Positions 26,430-34,960 are shown, numbered from the stretch's first letter. The stretch: DNA of 64,000 nucleotides from Streptomyces sp. NBC_00286 (GCF_036173125.1 NZ_CP108054.1:930001-994000); one strand, 5' to 3'. Made by a program: numbers and translations. The notes: a model not told the origin generated them from the letters alone.

Positions 26430-27320
26430 GTGAGACCACGAGTGATGGCATGCCTCTCGCCGCGTCACCATATGAGGAAGACGCTCATGGCTGCGTCGGT
26501 AGCTCTGGTGGCACTTCTACCGACGGCGGGGTGCAGCGATTCAGAGAAGGGCAGTGGAGTCCCCCGGCCGGACCACGTCGTGGTCGTCATCGAGGAGAAC
26601 CGCGGCTATGAGGACATCATCGGATCGCCTCAAGCCCCGTACCTCAATGAACTGGCCCGGCAGGGCGCCAACCTCACCCAGTTCTACGCCATCACCTACC
26701 CGAGCCAGCCGAACTACATCGCGCTGTTCTCCGGCTCCACGCAGGGTGTGAACGGAAACGACTGCCCCAACGACTTGACGGGCCACAATCTCGCCTCTCG
26801 GCTTCTGCAAGCCGACCTGACCTTCGTCGGCTACGCGGAGAGCCTGCCGAGCGTCGGCTACACCGGCTGCAACAGCGGCCCCTATGTGCGCCGGCACAGC
26901 CCCTGGGTGAACTTCACCGATCTACCGGCCTCCATCAACCGCCCATGGTCCGACTTTCCAAAGGACTTCTCGGACTTGCCGACGGTGTCCTTCGTCGTAC
27001 CGAACCTCGACAACGACATGCACGACGGCAGCGTCCGGCGGGCCGACACCTGGCTGCGGGAGAATCTCGGGGACTACGCCCGCTGGGCGATGACCCACAA
27101 CAGTCTCCTGGTGGTCACCTGGGACGAGGACGAGGGCGGCGAAGATGAGGACAACCACATTCCGACGATCCTGGCCGGCGAGCAGGTCCGGCCGGGCGAC
27201 CATGCCCAGCCGAACAACCTGTACGGGTTGCTGCGCACCCTGCTGGACGCCTATGACCTCGACCCTCTCGGCCACAGCGCCGAAGCCGAGCCCATCGACG
27301 TCTGGAAGAACGCCCAATGA
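26430..27320 (+). CDS. Lipoprotein phosphoesterase (acid phosphatase-like)
   Basis: A 296-residue member of the PF04185-type phosphoesterase family (bacterial acid phosphatases and phospholipase C relatives). The signal peptide ends in a lipobox (ALLPTAGC, Cys35), predicting a membrane-anchored extracellular enzyme. The metal-binding start DHVVVVIEENRGYEDIIGS, the TYPSQPNYIALFSG segment with the nucleophile region, and VTWDEDEGGEDEDNH near the end match the family. GTG at 26430 has GGGAGAG upstream; an in-frame ATG 14 codons later is an alternative. Possible roles are release of phosphate from lipid carriers or glycans of the locus. Confidence 0.8.
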   Translation: MRPRVMACLSPRHHMRKTLMAASVALVALLPTAGCSDSEKGSGVPRPDHVVVVIEENRGYEDIIGSPQAPYLNELARQGANLTQFYAITYPSQPNYIALFSGSTQGVNGNDCPNDLTGHNLASRLLQADLTFVGYAESLPSVGYTGCNSGPYVRRHSPWVNFTDLPASINRPWSDFPKDFSDLPTVSFVVPNLDNDMHDGSVRRADTWLRENLGDYARWAMTHNSLLVVTWDEDEGGEDEDNHIPTILAGEQVRPGDHAQPNNLYGLLRTLLDAYDLDPLGHSAEAEPIDVWKNAQ

Positions 27321-27392
27321 CGGCGGGACAGCAGCCCGCTGCCGGGCTGGCACCCGCGACGGGCCGCTTCCCGCCATCGGGTGTACGGCGCG

Positions 27393-28478
27393 TCAGGCGT
27401 CGCGGAAGCGGATCACACGCTTGACGGCCGCCCGCAGCCTGCGCTCGGCAGCAGAGACGGGCAGCCGCTCACGGAAGTAGCGAGGGGATGACCAACTGTC
27501 CGCTCCGAAGCCCGCCTTGAAGCTTGCCAGCGAGGATCCCGGAGTGGAGTCCCCCATGTCATAGCACCCGCAGCCCGCCTCGCATGCTTCTTCGATCGCC
27601 AATCGATGGAGCAGGGCATTGGCCTTCAACGGATGGGCTAGCTCCCGGTTCATCGCCCCGCGCCAAAACTTGGCGTGCCGACCGTGTCGCAGTACGACAA
27701 TTGACGCGCACGGTTCCCCGTCGCGCCACGCCACCCAGATCGCGCAGGATTCGCCGAGCCGGGCGGCCACTGCTGAAAGTCGTTGGCTGGGGAACCCCCT
27801 CCGCCTGCGCCAGCGGGCCAGCGCTAGCGGCTCGTTCTGCTGCCGGGCCCAGCGTTCGATCGATGCCTCGTACAGCTGGTAGAAGACGGGGGCGAGCCGA
27901 CCGGTGCGGTCCACCTCCACCTCGACATGCTCCCTCTGCGCCCGGCGAACGTCCCGCCGCGCCCGCTTGTGGAAGCGGCGCTCCCACACGGTGCCGAAAC
28001 CGCCGTCGAGGTTCACCACCTGCGTCATATGGGGCTCCGGCCGGAAATCTGCCGGGGCTGCCTTCTCCCACAGCGCGGTGTCCCCCGGCCGGAATCGCAA
28101 GCCGACCTGGAGAGCGGGCCGCCGCGCCAGGTCGCCGAAGACTGCCCGCGCCTTCTCCGGGCCGACGTCCCCCGCGACCACCGGCCCTCCGATCCCCCAG
28201 TCGGCCGGCCAGGATTCCTCTGCGTCCAGCCACCGTGGACGTCGTCTCCGGCTGACGAGCGGGAGCAGGATGCGGCCGCCATCGTCGAACTCGTAGAGCC
28301 GGCTGGCGTCCCGATACGCCCCCGTATCGGACAGGCAGTCGAGCCAGGTCGGTGTCTGGGTGACGCGGCAATCCGCGTCCTGTGCGGCCAGTTCCCACCA
28401 CGTCTCGCGGGGTGCCGGAGTCGTGATATGGAGGGGACCTGCCGCGGTGTCGATCAGGAGTTCAGCGGTTGTATTCAC
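27393..28478 (-). CDS. GNAT/FemAB-like acyltransferase (CelD/BcsL family)
   Basis: A 361-residue protein with a FemAB-like double-GNAT layout. The central KRARRDVRRAQREHVEVEV and the later CAIWVAWRDGEPCASIVVLR followed by LLHRLAIEEACEAGCGCYDMG and SLASFKAGFGAD are characteristic of the PF13480 acetyltransferase group often found in polysaccharide clusters. It probably acylates a sugar or amino acid side group in the cytoplasm. GTG at 28478 is selected because AGGAG lies 6 nt upstream; an in-frame extension of 23 codons lacks a ribosome site. The APH-fold gene lies 286 bp upstream on the same strand; I see no feature in that gap. Confidence 0.7.
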   Translation of the reverse strand: MNTTAELLIDTAAGPLHITTPAPRETWWELAAQDADCRVTQTPTWLDCLSDTGAYRDASRLYEFDDGGRILLPLVSRRRRPRWLDAEESWPADWGIGGPVVAGDVGPEKARAVFGDLARRPALQVGLRFRPGDTALWEKAAPADFRPEPHMTQVVNLDGGFGTVWERRFHKRARRDVRRAQREHVEVEVDRTGRLAPVFYQLYEASIERWARQQNEPLALARWRRRRGFPSQRLSAVAARLGESCAIWVAWRDGEPCASIVVLRHGRHAKFWRGAMNRELAHPLKANALLHRLAIEEACEAGCGCYDMGDSTPGSSLASFKAGFGADSWSSPRYFRERLPVSAAERRLRAAVKRVIRFRDA

Positions 28479-28764
28479 AGCTTCTCCTGCAAGGGCGTGA
28501 GGTCCGCAAGGACGACGCTCGCGGCGCGAAGGCCCACGCGCCTCCACCTACCGAGCGTATGCGAGGCGAGCGGACCCGGCATCTCGAACGGCGGGCCTCC
28601 CCGAAGGCCGACCTCCGACCGCCCACGACACCTGCCGCTCAAGGGCCTCCGCTCCGTCGCCTTCTCCGTGACCTGGCATCGGGCTCCCTACCTCCGAACC
28701 CGTACGAATGTTGCCGTCTGACGCACCGTCGGCCGCCAGGTCGCCCACCCGCCCGACGCGAGCC

Positions 28765-29823
28765 TCAGGCCATGCGCCCGTCGTGCGCCATCACCTCGCT
28801 GAGCACCGGCACGATGTTGTCGGCGACCCAACGGTGGCTGCGCCCGTACCGGGCGGATTTCTCCACGTTCCCCGCCACATGCCACAGCCAGGTCAGCAAA
28901 GTGAACGCGATCTCTCCCCTGGAGTCGGGAGCAAGTGCCTTTGCTTCGGCAAGGAGCTGCCGGTCTTCGGGCAAGAGCGAAGCGGTCCGCACCACATCGG
29001 CGACGACCTGTCCGAACTGCCGCCTTCCAAGTTGATGCCGCATGGTCAGCACAAAGGTGTGGCAGTCGAGTAGGGACGGCCCGTCGGGGATGGCGCCGGC
29101 CCAGTCGATCACCCCGCACAGCGCCCCCTGCTCCTCCGTCAGCAGCACATTCCCGGGGTGGAAGTCGCCATGCGTCCAGGCCACCAGCAGGCTGCGGCCG
29201 ATCAGTTCGCGCACAACTTGTTCGCGCAGCACCGTCAGGGCCTCCGCACCCATGCCTCGGCTGCACCAGCGGACCTCCTCGGCGAGGAGGTCCAGCCGGG
29301 GATCGACCCAGTCGGCCACCCTGGCCGTCACCTCCTCCGTTCGTCCGGTGGCGAGGTGCAGTTCGCGGATCGCCCTGAGAGCAGACACCGTGACCCGGCG
29401 GGCCATCTGCGGGGAGTGCTGCAACAGCACATCGGCTTCGATGCCGGGCAGGCGGCTTTCCACCACCAGCGGCAGCGGTCCATCCAGTCGGCGCCGTTCC
29501 ACCACGGGCAGCAGCCGCCGCCACGGGCCGAGGCGCTCGTCACCAGCCAGCCGTCGCACAGCGTCGCATTCGTGTGCCAGCGATGCGGTCGCGCGTGCAC
29601 TGCGGGGGTGCTTGACCACGGCGGGCTGTGTGCTGTCGCCGTCAAGATTGAACACCAAGAGATCGGAGAATGTCCGCCGCATCCTTCGGGGGACGCGGCG
29701 GCGGACATCGTCGGTGCTGAGCGAGTATGCCAACTTATGTGCGGCCAGCGCGTCGGCGGGGCGAGTCAGGAGACCGGCGGGGCGCAAAGGTATGAGGCCC
29801 CGAAGCTGCTCTGTGAACGTCAT
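28765..29823 (-). CDS. APH-fold phosphotransferase
   Basis: A 352-residue kinase-like protein of the aminoglycoside phosphotransferase/choline kinase superfamily. The catalytic loop WTHGDFHPGNVLL (catalytic Asp) and the metal-binding VIDWAGAIPDGPSLLD are clear, at about residues 215-255. The N-terminal part has AVVKHPRSARA, where the ATP-binding lysine would be. AAAGGAGGG precedes the ATG. In this setting it probably phosphorylates a sugar or amino-alcohol for the polysaccharide; resistance to an aminoglycoside is possible but there is nothing specific to support it. Confidence 0.75.
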   Translation of the reverse strand: MTFTEQLRGLIPLRPAGLLTRPADALAAHKLAYSLSTDDVRRRVPRRMRRTFSDLLVFNLDGDSTQPAVVKHPRSARATASLAHECDAVRRLAGDERLGPWRRLLPVVERRRLDGPLPLVVESRLPGIEADVLLQHSPQMARRVTVSALRAIRELHLATGRTEEVTARVADWVDPRLDLLAEEVRWCSRGMGAEALTVLREQVVRELIGRSLLVAWTHGDFHPGNVLLTEEQGALCGVIDWAGAIPDGPSLLDCHTFVLTMRHQLGRRQFGQVVADVVRTASLLPEDRQLLAEAKALAPDSRGEIAFTLLTWLWHVAGNVEKSARYGRSHRWVADNIVPVLSEVMAHDGRMA

Positions 29824-29981
29824 CCGGCCCTCCTTTCAGCCAGATGTTCACAAACCATCCAAGACCTTCCTCCTTTCATCGTCGCTGCTGCTCAGCCGAG
29901 GTGCGACTTGGTAACGCGCCCCGGTCGCACCGGTCTGACTGCCGGGGATCGAGTGGCAATGCAGGACGCCGCAGCCGATGC

Positions 29982-30000
29982 TGTATGTATACGTTGTACA
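29982..30000. promoter_or_regulatory. Imperfect palindrome upstream of tetR, likely operator
   Basis: The 19-bp segment TGTATGTATACGTTGTACA begins with TGTA and ends with TACA, with an internal GTATAC. It sits about 40 bp before the TetR start. TetR-family repressors commonly bind such sites at their own promoters. Confidence 0.45.
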
Positions 30001-30042
30001 GCGGTGCGCGCTCCATGTGGTCGCACGCTGAGGAGGCAGGCA

Positions 30043-30762
30043 ATGGCGAACGACCCTCAGACAGGCGAGGCGCGCCGCGCCAGCGACCGCGGCCGTTACG
30101 GCAGGCTCAATCGGGAACGTGTGCTGGCCGCCGCCCTCGACTTGGTCGATCGCGAGGGGCTCTCAGCGCTGAGCATGCGCCGTCTCGGCTCCGAGCTCGG
30201 TGTGGAGGCGATGGCGCTCTACCGATACGCGGCGAGCAAGGACGCCCTTCTGGACGGCCTGGTGGAAGCCCTGTACCTGGAGCTGGAGGAGCGCCTGGAG
30301 GCCGATCCCGGCCCCGGCGCGGCCGACGCAGCCGCCTGGCGCGCCAAGCTCCACCGGATCGCCCGGACGACGTACGACATCTGCCTCGCCCATCCCGAGG
30401 CCGTTCCGCTGCTCGCCACCCGCATGCTGGCCGTCCCGCTGGCCCGGCGGCCGCTCGCCGTGTTGCGGGACCACGAGAGGGTGCTGGCGCTGCTGCGGCA
30501 GGCCGGCCTCGATGAAGCCCGCGCCTCGGCCGTCTTCCGGGCGTTCACCGCCTGGCTCCTCGGTTACGTGTCCGTGGAGCTGCAGCCCATGGTCGACAAC
30601 CCGGACGAGCAGGAGCCGGCGTTCCGCCTTGGGCTGCACCGTATGCCGTCACAGGAACTGCCGCGGCTTCGGGAGACCGCCGCCGCGCTCGCCGAGCGTG
30701 GTGGGCCGGAGGCCTTGGCGGCCGGGCTGGACGCGCTGCTCGATCGCTTCGCGCGGGATTAG
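30043..30762 (+). CDS. TetR-family regulator (TetR-C type)
   Basis: A 239-residue repressor. The helix-turn-helix is at about residues 25-70 (NRERVLAAALDLVDREGLSA, GVEAMALYRYAASKDALLDG). The ligand-binding part matches the tetracycline-repressor C-terminal type (LGYVSVELQPMVD, FRLGLHRM). The ATG follows GAGGAGG. It converges with the aldo/keto reductase and has no obvious partner on the same strand, so it may regulate itself and distant genes. A palindrome at 29982-30000 is its candidate operator. Confidence 0.85.
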   Translation: MANDPQTGEARRASDRGRYGRLNRERVLAAALDLVDREGLSALSMRRLGSELGVEAMALYRYAASKDALLDGLVEALYLELEERLEADPGPGAADAAAWRAKLHRIARTTYDICLAHPEAVPLLATRMLAVPLARRPLAVLRDHERVLALLRQAGLDEARASAVFRAFTAWLLGYVSVELQPMVDNPDEQEPAFRLGLHRMPSQELPRLRETAAALAERGGPEALAAGLDALLDRFARD

Positions 30763-30836
30763 GTCGCCAAGGCTCCCTGGGACGCGCTTCACGCGGGAAC
30801 GGACCGGCCTCCTCGGGCAGATGGTGTGTGCTGCGT

Positions 30837-31820
30837 TCAGTGCGCCGCGTTCAGCCTGGTCCGCTGCTCCGGTGTCAATTCCAGGTCTACGGCGGCCAGG
30901 TTCTCCTCCAATTGCGCCATCGACGAGACGCCGACGAGCGGGATGACCGGCAGTTCGCGTCCGATCAGCCAGGCCAGTACCAGCTGGTTGATGGTCGCGC
31001 CGGTCTCGCGGGCCACGTCCCGCAGTGCGGCGAGGCGGGCAGGGGTGCCGGGGTGGTCGTAGTCGGCCAGCAGCCGGTCGGGGTGGACGTAGGCGCCCTT
31101 CAGCAGGGGTGAGTAGGCGACCAGGGTCAGGCCCGGCTCGGCTCGTAGGTAGCCGAGCATGTCGGGGCCGACCGCGCCGAGGGTGCCGTCGGGGAACAGG
31201 TCGCTGGGCAGGTCGGTGCGGGGGCGCAGGTAGCTGTGCTCGTACTGGAGTACCTCGTAGGCGGGTAGTCCGGCCGTGGCGGCCAGGGTGCGGGCGCGGT
31301 CTACGCGCCAGGTGGCCTGGTTGCTTACGCCGAGGAGGCCGACCGTGCCCTCTGCGACGAGGGCCGCGAAGCCCTCTAGGGTCTCCTGCTGGGGCACGGT
31401 CGGGTCGTCGATGTGCGCGTACAGCAGGTCCAGCTTGTCCATGCCGAGGCGCTCGCGGCTGCGTTCGGCGGACTCTCGGATCACCTTTGCCGACAGGCCC
31501 TCGGGGTTGTCGGTGTAGCTGGTGCCGGGGGCCAGGGGGCGGGCGCCGAGTTTGGTGGCTATGACGATCTCGTTGCTGATGCCGCGGCTTCGGCGCCAGC
31601 GGCCGAGTAGTTGCTCGCTCTGGCCGCCCTGGCCTCCGTCCTCCCAGAAGGCGTAGTTGTCGGATGTGTCGATGAAGGTGCCGCCGGCCTCGACGTAGCG
31701 GTCGAGGAGGGCGAAGGAGGTCTCCTCGTCCGTTCGCGAGCCGAAGAGCATCGCGCCGAGGGCGAGCACGCTTACCTCGCGGCGGGTGGCCGGGTCGGTG
31801 CCGATTGTGCGGTACTTCAC
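30837..31820 (-). CDS. Aldo/keto reductase
   Basis: A 327-residue NADPH-dependent oxidoreductase of the AKR TIM-barrel superfamily. The catalytic Asp-Tyr region is FIDTSDNYAFWE; Lys lies in IATKLGARPL, and the His-equivalent region is LLYAHIDDP. The cofactor end is VIPLVGVSSMAQLEENLAAV. GTG at 31820 follows GGGAGG; an in-frame ATG 21 codons upstream lacks one. A strong 26-bp dyad at 31876-31901 lies in its promoter, of the type bound by MerR-family activators, so expression may respond to reactive or drug-like compounds. It converges with TetR. Confidence 0.85.
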   Translation of the reverse strand: MKYRTIGTDPATRREVSVLALGAMLFGSRTDEETSFALLDRYVEAGGTFIDTSDNYAFWEDGGQGGQSEQLLGRWRRSRGISNEIVIATKLGARPLAPGTSYTDNPEGLSAKVIRESAERSRERLGMDKLDLLYAHIDDPTVPQQETLEGFAALVAEGTVGLLGVSNQATWRVDRARTLAATAGLPAYEVLQYEHSYLRPRTDLPSDLFPDGTLGAVGPDMLGYLRAEPGLTLVAYSPLLKGAYVHPDRLLADYDHPGTPARLAALRDVARETGATINQLVLAWLIGRELPVIPLVGVSSMAQLEENLAAVDLELTPEQRTRLNAAH

Positions 31821-31875
31821 GGTGGTTCCTCCCGTTCGGCCGGTGGGTCCGGCTCGAGCAGGAGTCTTCATGTTG

Positions 31876-31901
31876 GAGAGCACTTGAAGTCAAGTGCTCT
31901 C
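31876..31901. promoter_or_regulatory. Perfect dyad upstream of aldo/keto reductase (MerR-type)
   Basis: GAGAGCACTTGA, two bases, TCAAGTGCTCTC form a perfect 12-bp-arm palindrome. Read on the minus strand it contains TTGACT followed by TCAAGT, like SoxR and other MerR-family sites in which the dyad starts in the -35 box. It lies between the NUDIX stop and the reductase start. No merR gene is adjacent. Confidence 0.6.
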
Positions 31902-31905
31902 GCTC

Positions 31906-32568
31906 TTACTTCGCGAAAGGGCCCTCCAGCGCCGCCCATTGGAGCAGCATGATGGTCTTCGCGTCGGCGATCTCGCCGGTTCGGATCATCTCCAGGGCCC
32001 TGCGGAAGGGGAGTTCGAGGATTTCGATGTCCTCGCCCTCCTCGTCCAGGCCGCCGCCTTCGTGGGTGTGGGTCGAGGGGCCGTAGGCGGCGGCGTAGAA
32101 GCTGACGCGTTCGGTGACCGAGCCGGGGCTCATGTAGACGTCGAAGACGTGTTGGACGTCGCCGATGGTGTGGCCCGTCTCCTCCACCACCTCTCGGCGT
32201 ACGGCGAGTTCCGGGTGTTCGTCCTCGTCGTCGAGCAGGCCGCCGGGGGTTTCGATCAGCATGCCGTCGGGGTGGCCGTTGACGTAGACCGGGAAGCGGA
32301 ACTGGCGGGTGAGCAGTACGGTTTCGCGTTCGGAGTCGTACAGGAGCATTGTGGCGCCATTGCCGCGGTCGTGCGTCTCGCGTTCCTGGGTGGTCCAGGT
32401 GCCGTTGGCGTGCTGGAAGTCGAAGGTCGTGGTGCGTTCGACGTACCAGTGGCTGGACAGGAGTTTCACGTCCCGGACCTTGACGCGGGGGTTGCCGGTG
32501 AGGTCGCGGCCGGTCTGGTCGAGTTCGGTGCGGCCGCGGCGGTCCGGGGTGTCTATGCCGGCGGTCAT
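31906..32568 (-). CDS. NUDIX hydrolase (GDP-mannose pyrophosphatase NudK-like)
   Basis: A 220-residue NUDIX pyrophosphohydrolase. The Nudix box is visible as ETPGGLLDDEDEHPELAVRR followed by EVVEETGH, around residues 105-135, which supplies the metal-binding glutamates. The upstream RQFRFPVYVNGHPDGMLIE resembles the NudK/ADP-ribose pyrophosphatase subgroup that hydrolyses nucleoside-diphosphate sugars. No strong ribosome site is visible at the ATG (32568). It lies downstream of a tnpB element and upstream of the aldo/keto reductase on the same strand. Confidence 0.85.
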   Translation of the reverse strand: MTAGIDTPDRRGRTELDQTGRDLTGNPRVKVRDVKLLSSHWYVERTTTFDFQHANGTWTTQERETHDRGNGATMLLYDSERETVLLTRQFRFPVYVNGHPDGMLIETPGGLLDDEDEHPELAVRREVVEETGHTIGDVQHVFDVYMSPGSVTERVSFYAAAYGPSTHTHEGGGLDEEGEDIEILELPFRRALEMIRTGEIADAKTIMLLQWAALEGPFAK

Positions 32569-32639
32569 CGGGCACCGTTCCGGCGGCGGGGGCGAAGGAC
32601 AGGCGAGTTGGTCATGTCTGCTTTTATCACTTCTCCCGC

Positions 32640-32674
32640 CGCCGGTGGGCGGGAGGGCTTCCCGCCCACCGGCG
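32640..32674. terminator. Strong hairpin between tnpB and NUDIX gene
   Basis: CGCCGGTGGGCGGG (32640-32653) pairs perfectly with CCCGCCCACCGGCG (32661-32674) around a 7-base loop. It is either the terminator of the gene that preceded the insertion or part of the tnpB element's right-end structure. Confidence 0.55.
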
Positions 32675-32720
32675 ACTCGCCAGCAGCAGCCCCGGCCCCC
32701 TCAGAGAAAGCTGACCGTTT

Positions 32721-34382
32721 CTAAAGACTGAGCGGGAGTGAGTCCTGTTGCCAGGACCCATGCTCAGCCGCGTGCCCCGAACGGTGTTGGGCACACTGGT
32801 CGCCCGCTTTCGCTCCACCGCCGGGCGGCGCGCATCCGGTGCGCGGTCCGGGCAGGTGGGGGCGGGGTTCCTCACGCCCTCGGGTCTCCAATCGGGCCTG
32901 GATGGTCCGATGCCCACCACGATCACTCCGGTCGGGGTGGGGCGGTGCCGTCCTCCCCCAGCTACCGCTGGGAGGTGCCCCCAGCCTGATCGGATGCCCG
33001 AGGGCGCGTCGCCCGACCGCGATGCTCGCCGCATCGTGCCGGGACGTCTTACGTCGTGGGGTGGTCAGGGGTTTCTGCCAGTGCTGGGCGCCCCATCGGC
33101 TGGTGTAGGCCTGATCCACCGCCACGATGGCGATGTCCTGTTCGGCGGCCATCGAGATCAGCCGGGCTTTGAGTTTGGCGGTGGGGAAGCGGGAGATCAG
33201 GCGGCGGAAGCGTTTGTTGCGGCCGTGCTTCTCCCGGCTTCTGCCGTCGGTGAAGTCGAGGTCCTCGAGGGCGATCGCGGCGGCCTCGCACCGTTGGGTG
33301 TGGTGCAGCAGTCGGGTCAGCGTGTGCCGGATCTGGGCGTCGCGGTGTTCCGTGGTGCCCGAGAGTTCGTAGAAGAAGCGCTGCGGCTCACCGACCGGGT
33401 TGCCGTGCACATCCAGGTGCCAGGCGGCGAGGTGGTCGTCGTTCATGTCCACCCCGACCACTCCCCGGGCCAGCGCCGCGTCGAGTGGGAGGATCGGGGC
33501 GGCGGCGCGCTGCCAGGAGGCGGTCACGTACCAGCGGTCGCGGAGCACGTCGTGGTGGTTGCGGTAGGCCACCGCCCGGTTCACGGAGATCCGGTCGCGC
33601 CACTCCTGCCCCCGATGCTGGAAGCGTACGGTCGCGTCCAACACGTACCGGCCGTGCCGTGCATTGGCCAGGTGCGCCAGCGGGGCCGGGAGCTTGAGGG
33701 AGAGCTGTCCGGTGTCGGTGACGCGGATGGTCTCGTTGCCGAAGCGCTTGCCGGACTCCCCGTCCGCGGCCAGGAACATCCGCGACGCCCGCCACCGCTG
33801 TCGCCACTGCTGCTCGCTCAGTCCGGCCGCCTCCAGATGGTGGCGGGTGTTGGCGAGGCGCTTGCCGCCGCGCACCACGCGCACCCGGCCCGCCGCCCAG
33901 TCCGCCTCCACCACCGCCAACCGGTCACCGAGGGCCTGCTTGCGGCGGGACTTGGCATGCCACTCGGCGCGCGAGCCGTAGCCGCGCGCCAGCCCCTCTC
34001 GCTTGTCGGCCTTGGCGCCCAGCGGGCGGGCCAGCCGCGCCTCGATGGCGGCGATCTGCCCGCGCAGCCAGGCCAGATGGGCGGCCTGGCCGCGCCTGGC
34101 CAGCGCCCACTGGTCGTGGGTGGCCTTGGTGATGCTGCCCGCCCAGCGCGCCGACGACTTCCCCGTCAAGCCTTGCTTGCGCACCGCCCACGCGGCGGCA
34201 TCGTGCTCCAGGCCCTGCCGCGAGCGTTCCGCGAGATCACCCGCGGCCAGCGAACCGAGGAACGCGCCGACCTCGGCGAGCACGGCCGCATCCGTTTCCG
34301 ATACCCGCAGTCGGTCCCGAATGGCCACCCCGGCGGGGCCAGGCACCACGAACGACGGCGCCAACTCCCGCAGCCCACCCAC
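32721..34382 (-). CDS. TnpB-like RuvC nuclease
   Basis: A 553-residue protein with a RuvC-like catalytic triad by position: D312 in GVDMNDDHLAAWHLD, E373 in ALEDLDF and D450 in RHDAASIAVGRRALG. The Trp/Arg-rich N-terminal half would bind RNA. The usual TnpB zinc-ribbon cysteines between the Glu and last Asp are absent; the segment reads VDQAYTSRWGAQHWQ instead. TnpB proteins are RNA-guided DNA nucleases whose guide RNA overlaps the 3' end of the gene, so a guide RNA may lie around 32600-32800. GTG at 34382 has GGAGG upstream. The last 60 residues, rich in Arg, Gly and Pro, may be non-conserved read-through. Confidence 0.8.
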   Translation of the reverse strand: MGGLRELAPSFVVPGPAGVAIRDRLRVSETDAAVLAEVGAFLGSLAAGDLAERSRQGLEHDAAAWAVRKQGLTGKSSARWAGSITKATHDQWALARRGQAAHLAWLRGQIAAIEARLARPLGAKADKREGLARGYGSRAEWHAKSRRKQALGDRLAVVEADWAAGRVRVVRGGKRLANTRHHLEAAGLSEQQWRQRWRASRMFLAADGESGKRFGNETIRVTDTGQLSLKLPAPLAHLANARHGRYVLDATVRFQHRGQEWRDRISVNRAVAYRNHHDVLRDRWYVTASWQRAAAPILPLDAALARGVVGVDMNDDHLAAWHLDVHGNPVGEPQRFFYELSGTTEHRDAQIRHTLTRLLHHTQRCEAAAIALEDLDFTDGRSREKHGRNKRFRRLISRFPTAKLKARLISMAAEQDIAIVAVDQAYTSRWGAQHWQKPLTTPRRKTSRHDAASIAVGRRALGHPIRLGAPPSGSWGRTAPPHPDRSDRGGHRTIQARLETRGREEPRPHLPGPRTGCAPPGGGAKAGDQCAQHRSGHAAEHGSWQQDSLPLSL

Positions 34383-34421
34383 CCTTCACCTCCACCCGCT
34401 GGAAAATCTCCGTCATGGCAG

Positions 34422-34937
34422 TCAACGAGCACCACCCGCAAAGGTCACGCATTCGGCCCAGGAACTCCAGTTCCCATCGCGGCGGGCGAGGAAGGCTTCC
34501 AGGCGGGCGCGCAGGTCGGCGTCGAAGAAGCGGGGGTCGGCCGGGGTCAGCATGGAGGTGAATACCCGGAACGGGTTACGTGCCAACTCCTCGCCGTCTA
34601 CAGGGCGGAAGGCGGTCGAGACGACGGGTACGGCGCTGGCGGCGGCCTCGCGCAGATCGTAGAAGCCGACGGGATGCATGCCCAAAGCGCCGAAGATGCG
34701 GGCGACTTGTTGGAGTTCCTGTGGCGTTCCGACCCTGATGGCACCGTGCCGCTCGGCGGTCACGCGGCTGATGGAGCCCAGGCGTTCGGCGTCGGCTCCC
34801 TGTTCGCGGAGGACGTCTTCGCTGACCTCGCAGGAGACGTCCACGAGCGTGGTGTAGGCGGGAACCTCGTGGCCGTACATCTGCGACAGCCGCGCCGCGA
34901 ACGCGGCTCGCAGCCGCCACTGACTGATCATCGACAT
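34422..34937 (-). pseudogene. Truncated 2-oxoadipate dioxygenase/decarboxylase (DUF1338, HglS-like)
   Basis: The first about 154 residues match the N-terminal part of HglS/YdcJ-type proteins: LSQMYGHEVPAYTTLVDVS, the metal-ligand segment AERHGAIRVGT (His and Arg ligands), MHPVGFYDL, STAFRPVDGEELARNPFRVF. Intact members have about 440 residues and need a later His and Glu. After LARRD the frame enters the tnpB element and stops, and the missing part is not found on the other side, so insertion was followed by deletion. HglS converts 2-oxoadipate to D-2-hydroxyglutarate in lysine breakdown. It lies directly downstream of a DAO-family oxidase. Confidence 0.8.
34461..34474. repeat. Palindrome at left end of tnpB element
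   Basis: GGAACTCCAGTTCC can fold with six-base arms (GGAACT/AGTTCC). Subterminal hairpins at element ends are a hallmark of IS200/IS605-type elements, and this one sits where hglS-like coding similarity stops. Confidence 0.45.
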
Positions 34938-34960
34938 GGTCGAGGCCTTTCGATCGGAGT

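Larger units (their letters stand above)
32700..34474 (-). mobile_element. Solo tnpB element (IS200/IS605, IS1341-like)
   Basis: A single tnpB-like gene without tnpA interrupts an hglS-like gene. The left end (minus-strand orientation) is placed at the palindrome GGAACTCCAGTTCC (34461-34474), immediately after the last hglS-like codons. The right end is in 32600-32720, just past the tnpB stop. Exact ends and the target motif could not be fixed because the lost part of hglS is not present on the other side. Confidence 0.6.

Noticed and set aside
28765..29823. Aminoglycoside resistance gene
   Set aside because: Only the general kinase fold is visible; the position at the end of a polysaccharide locus fits a metabolic kinase equally well.
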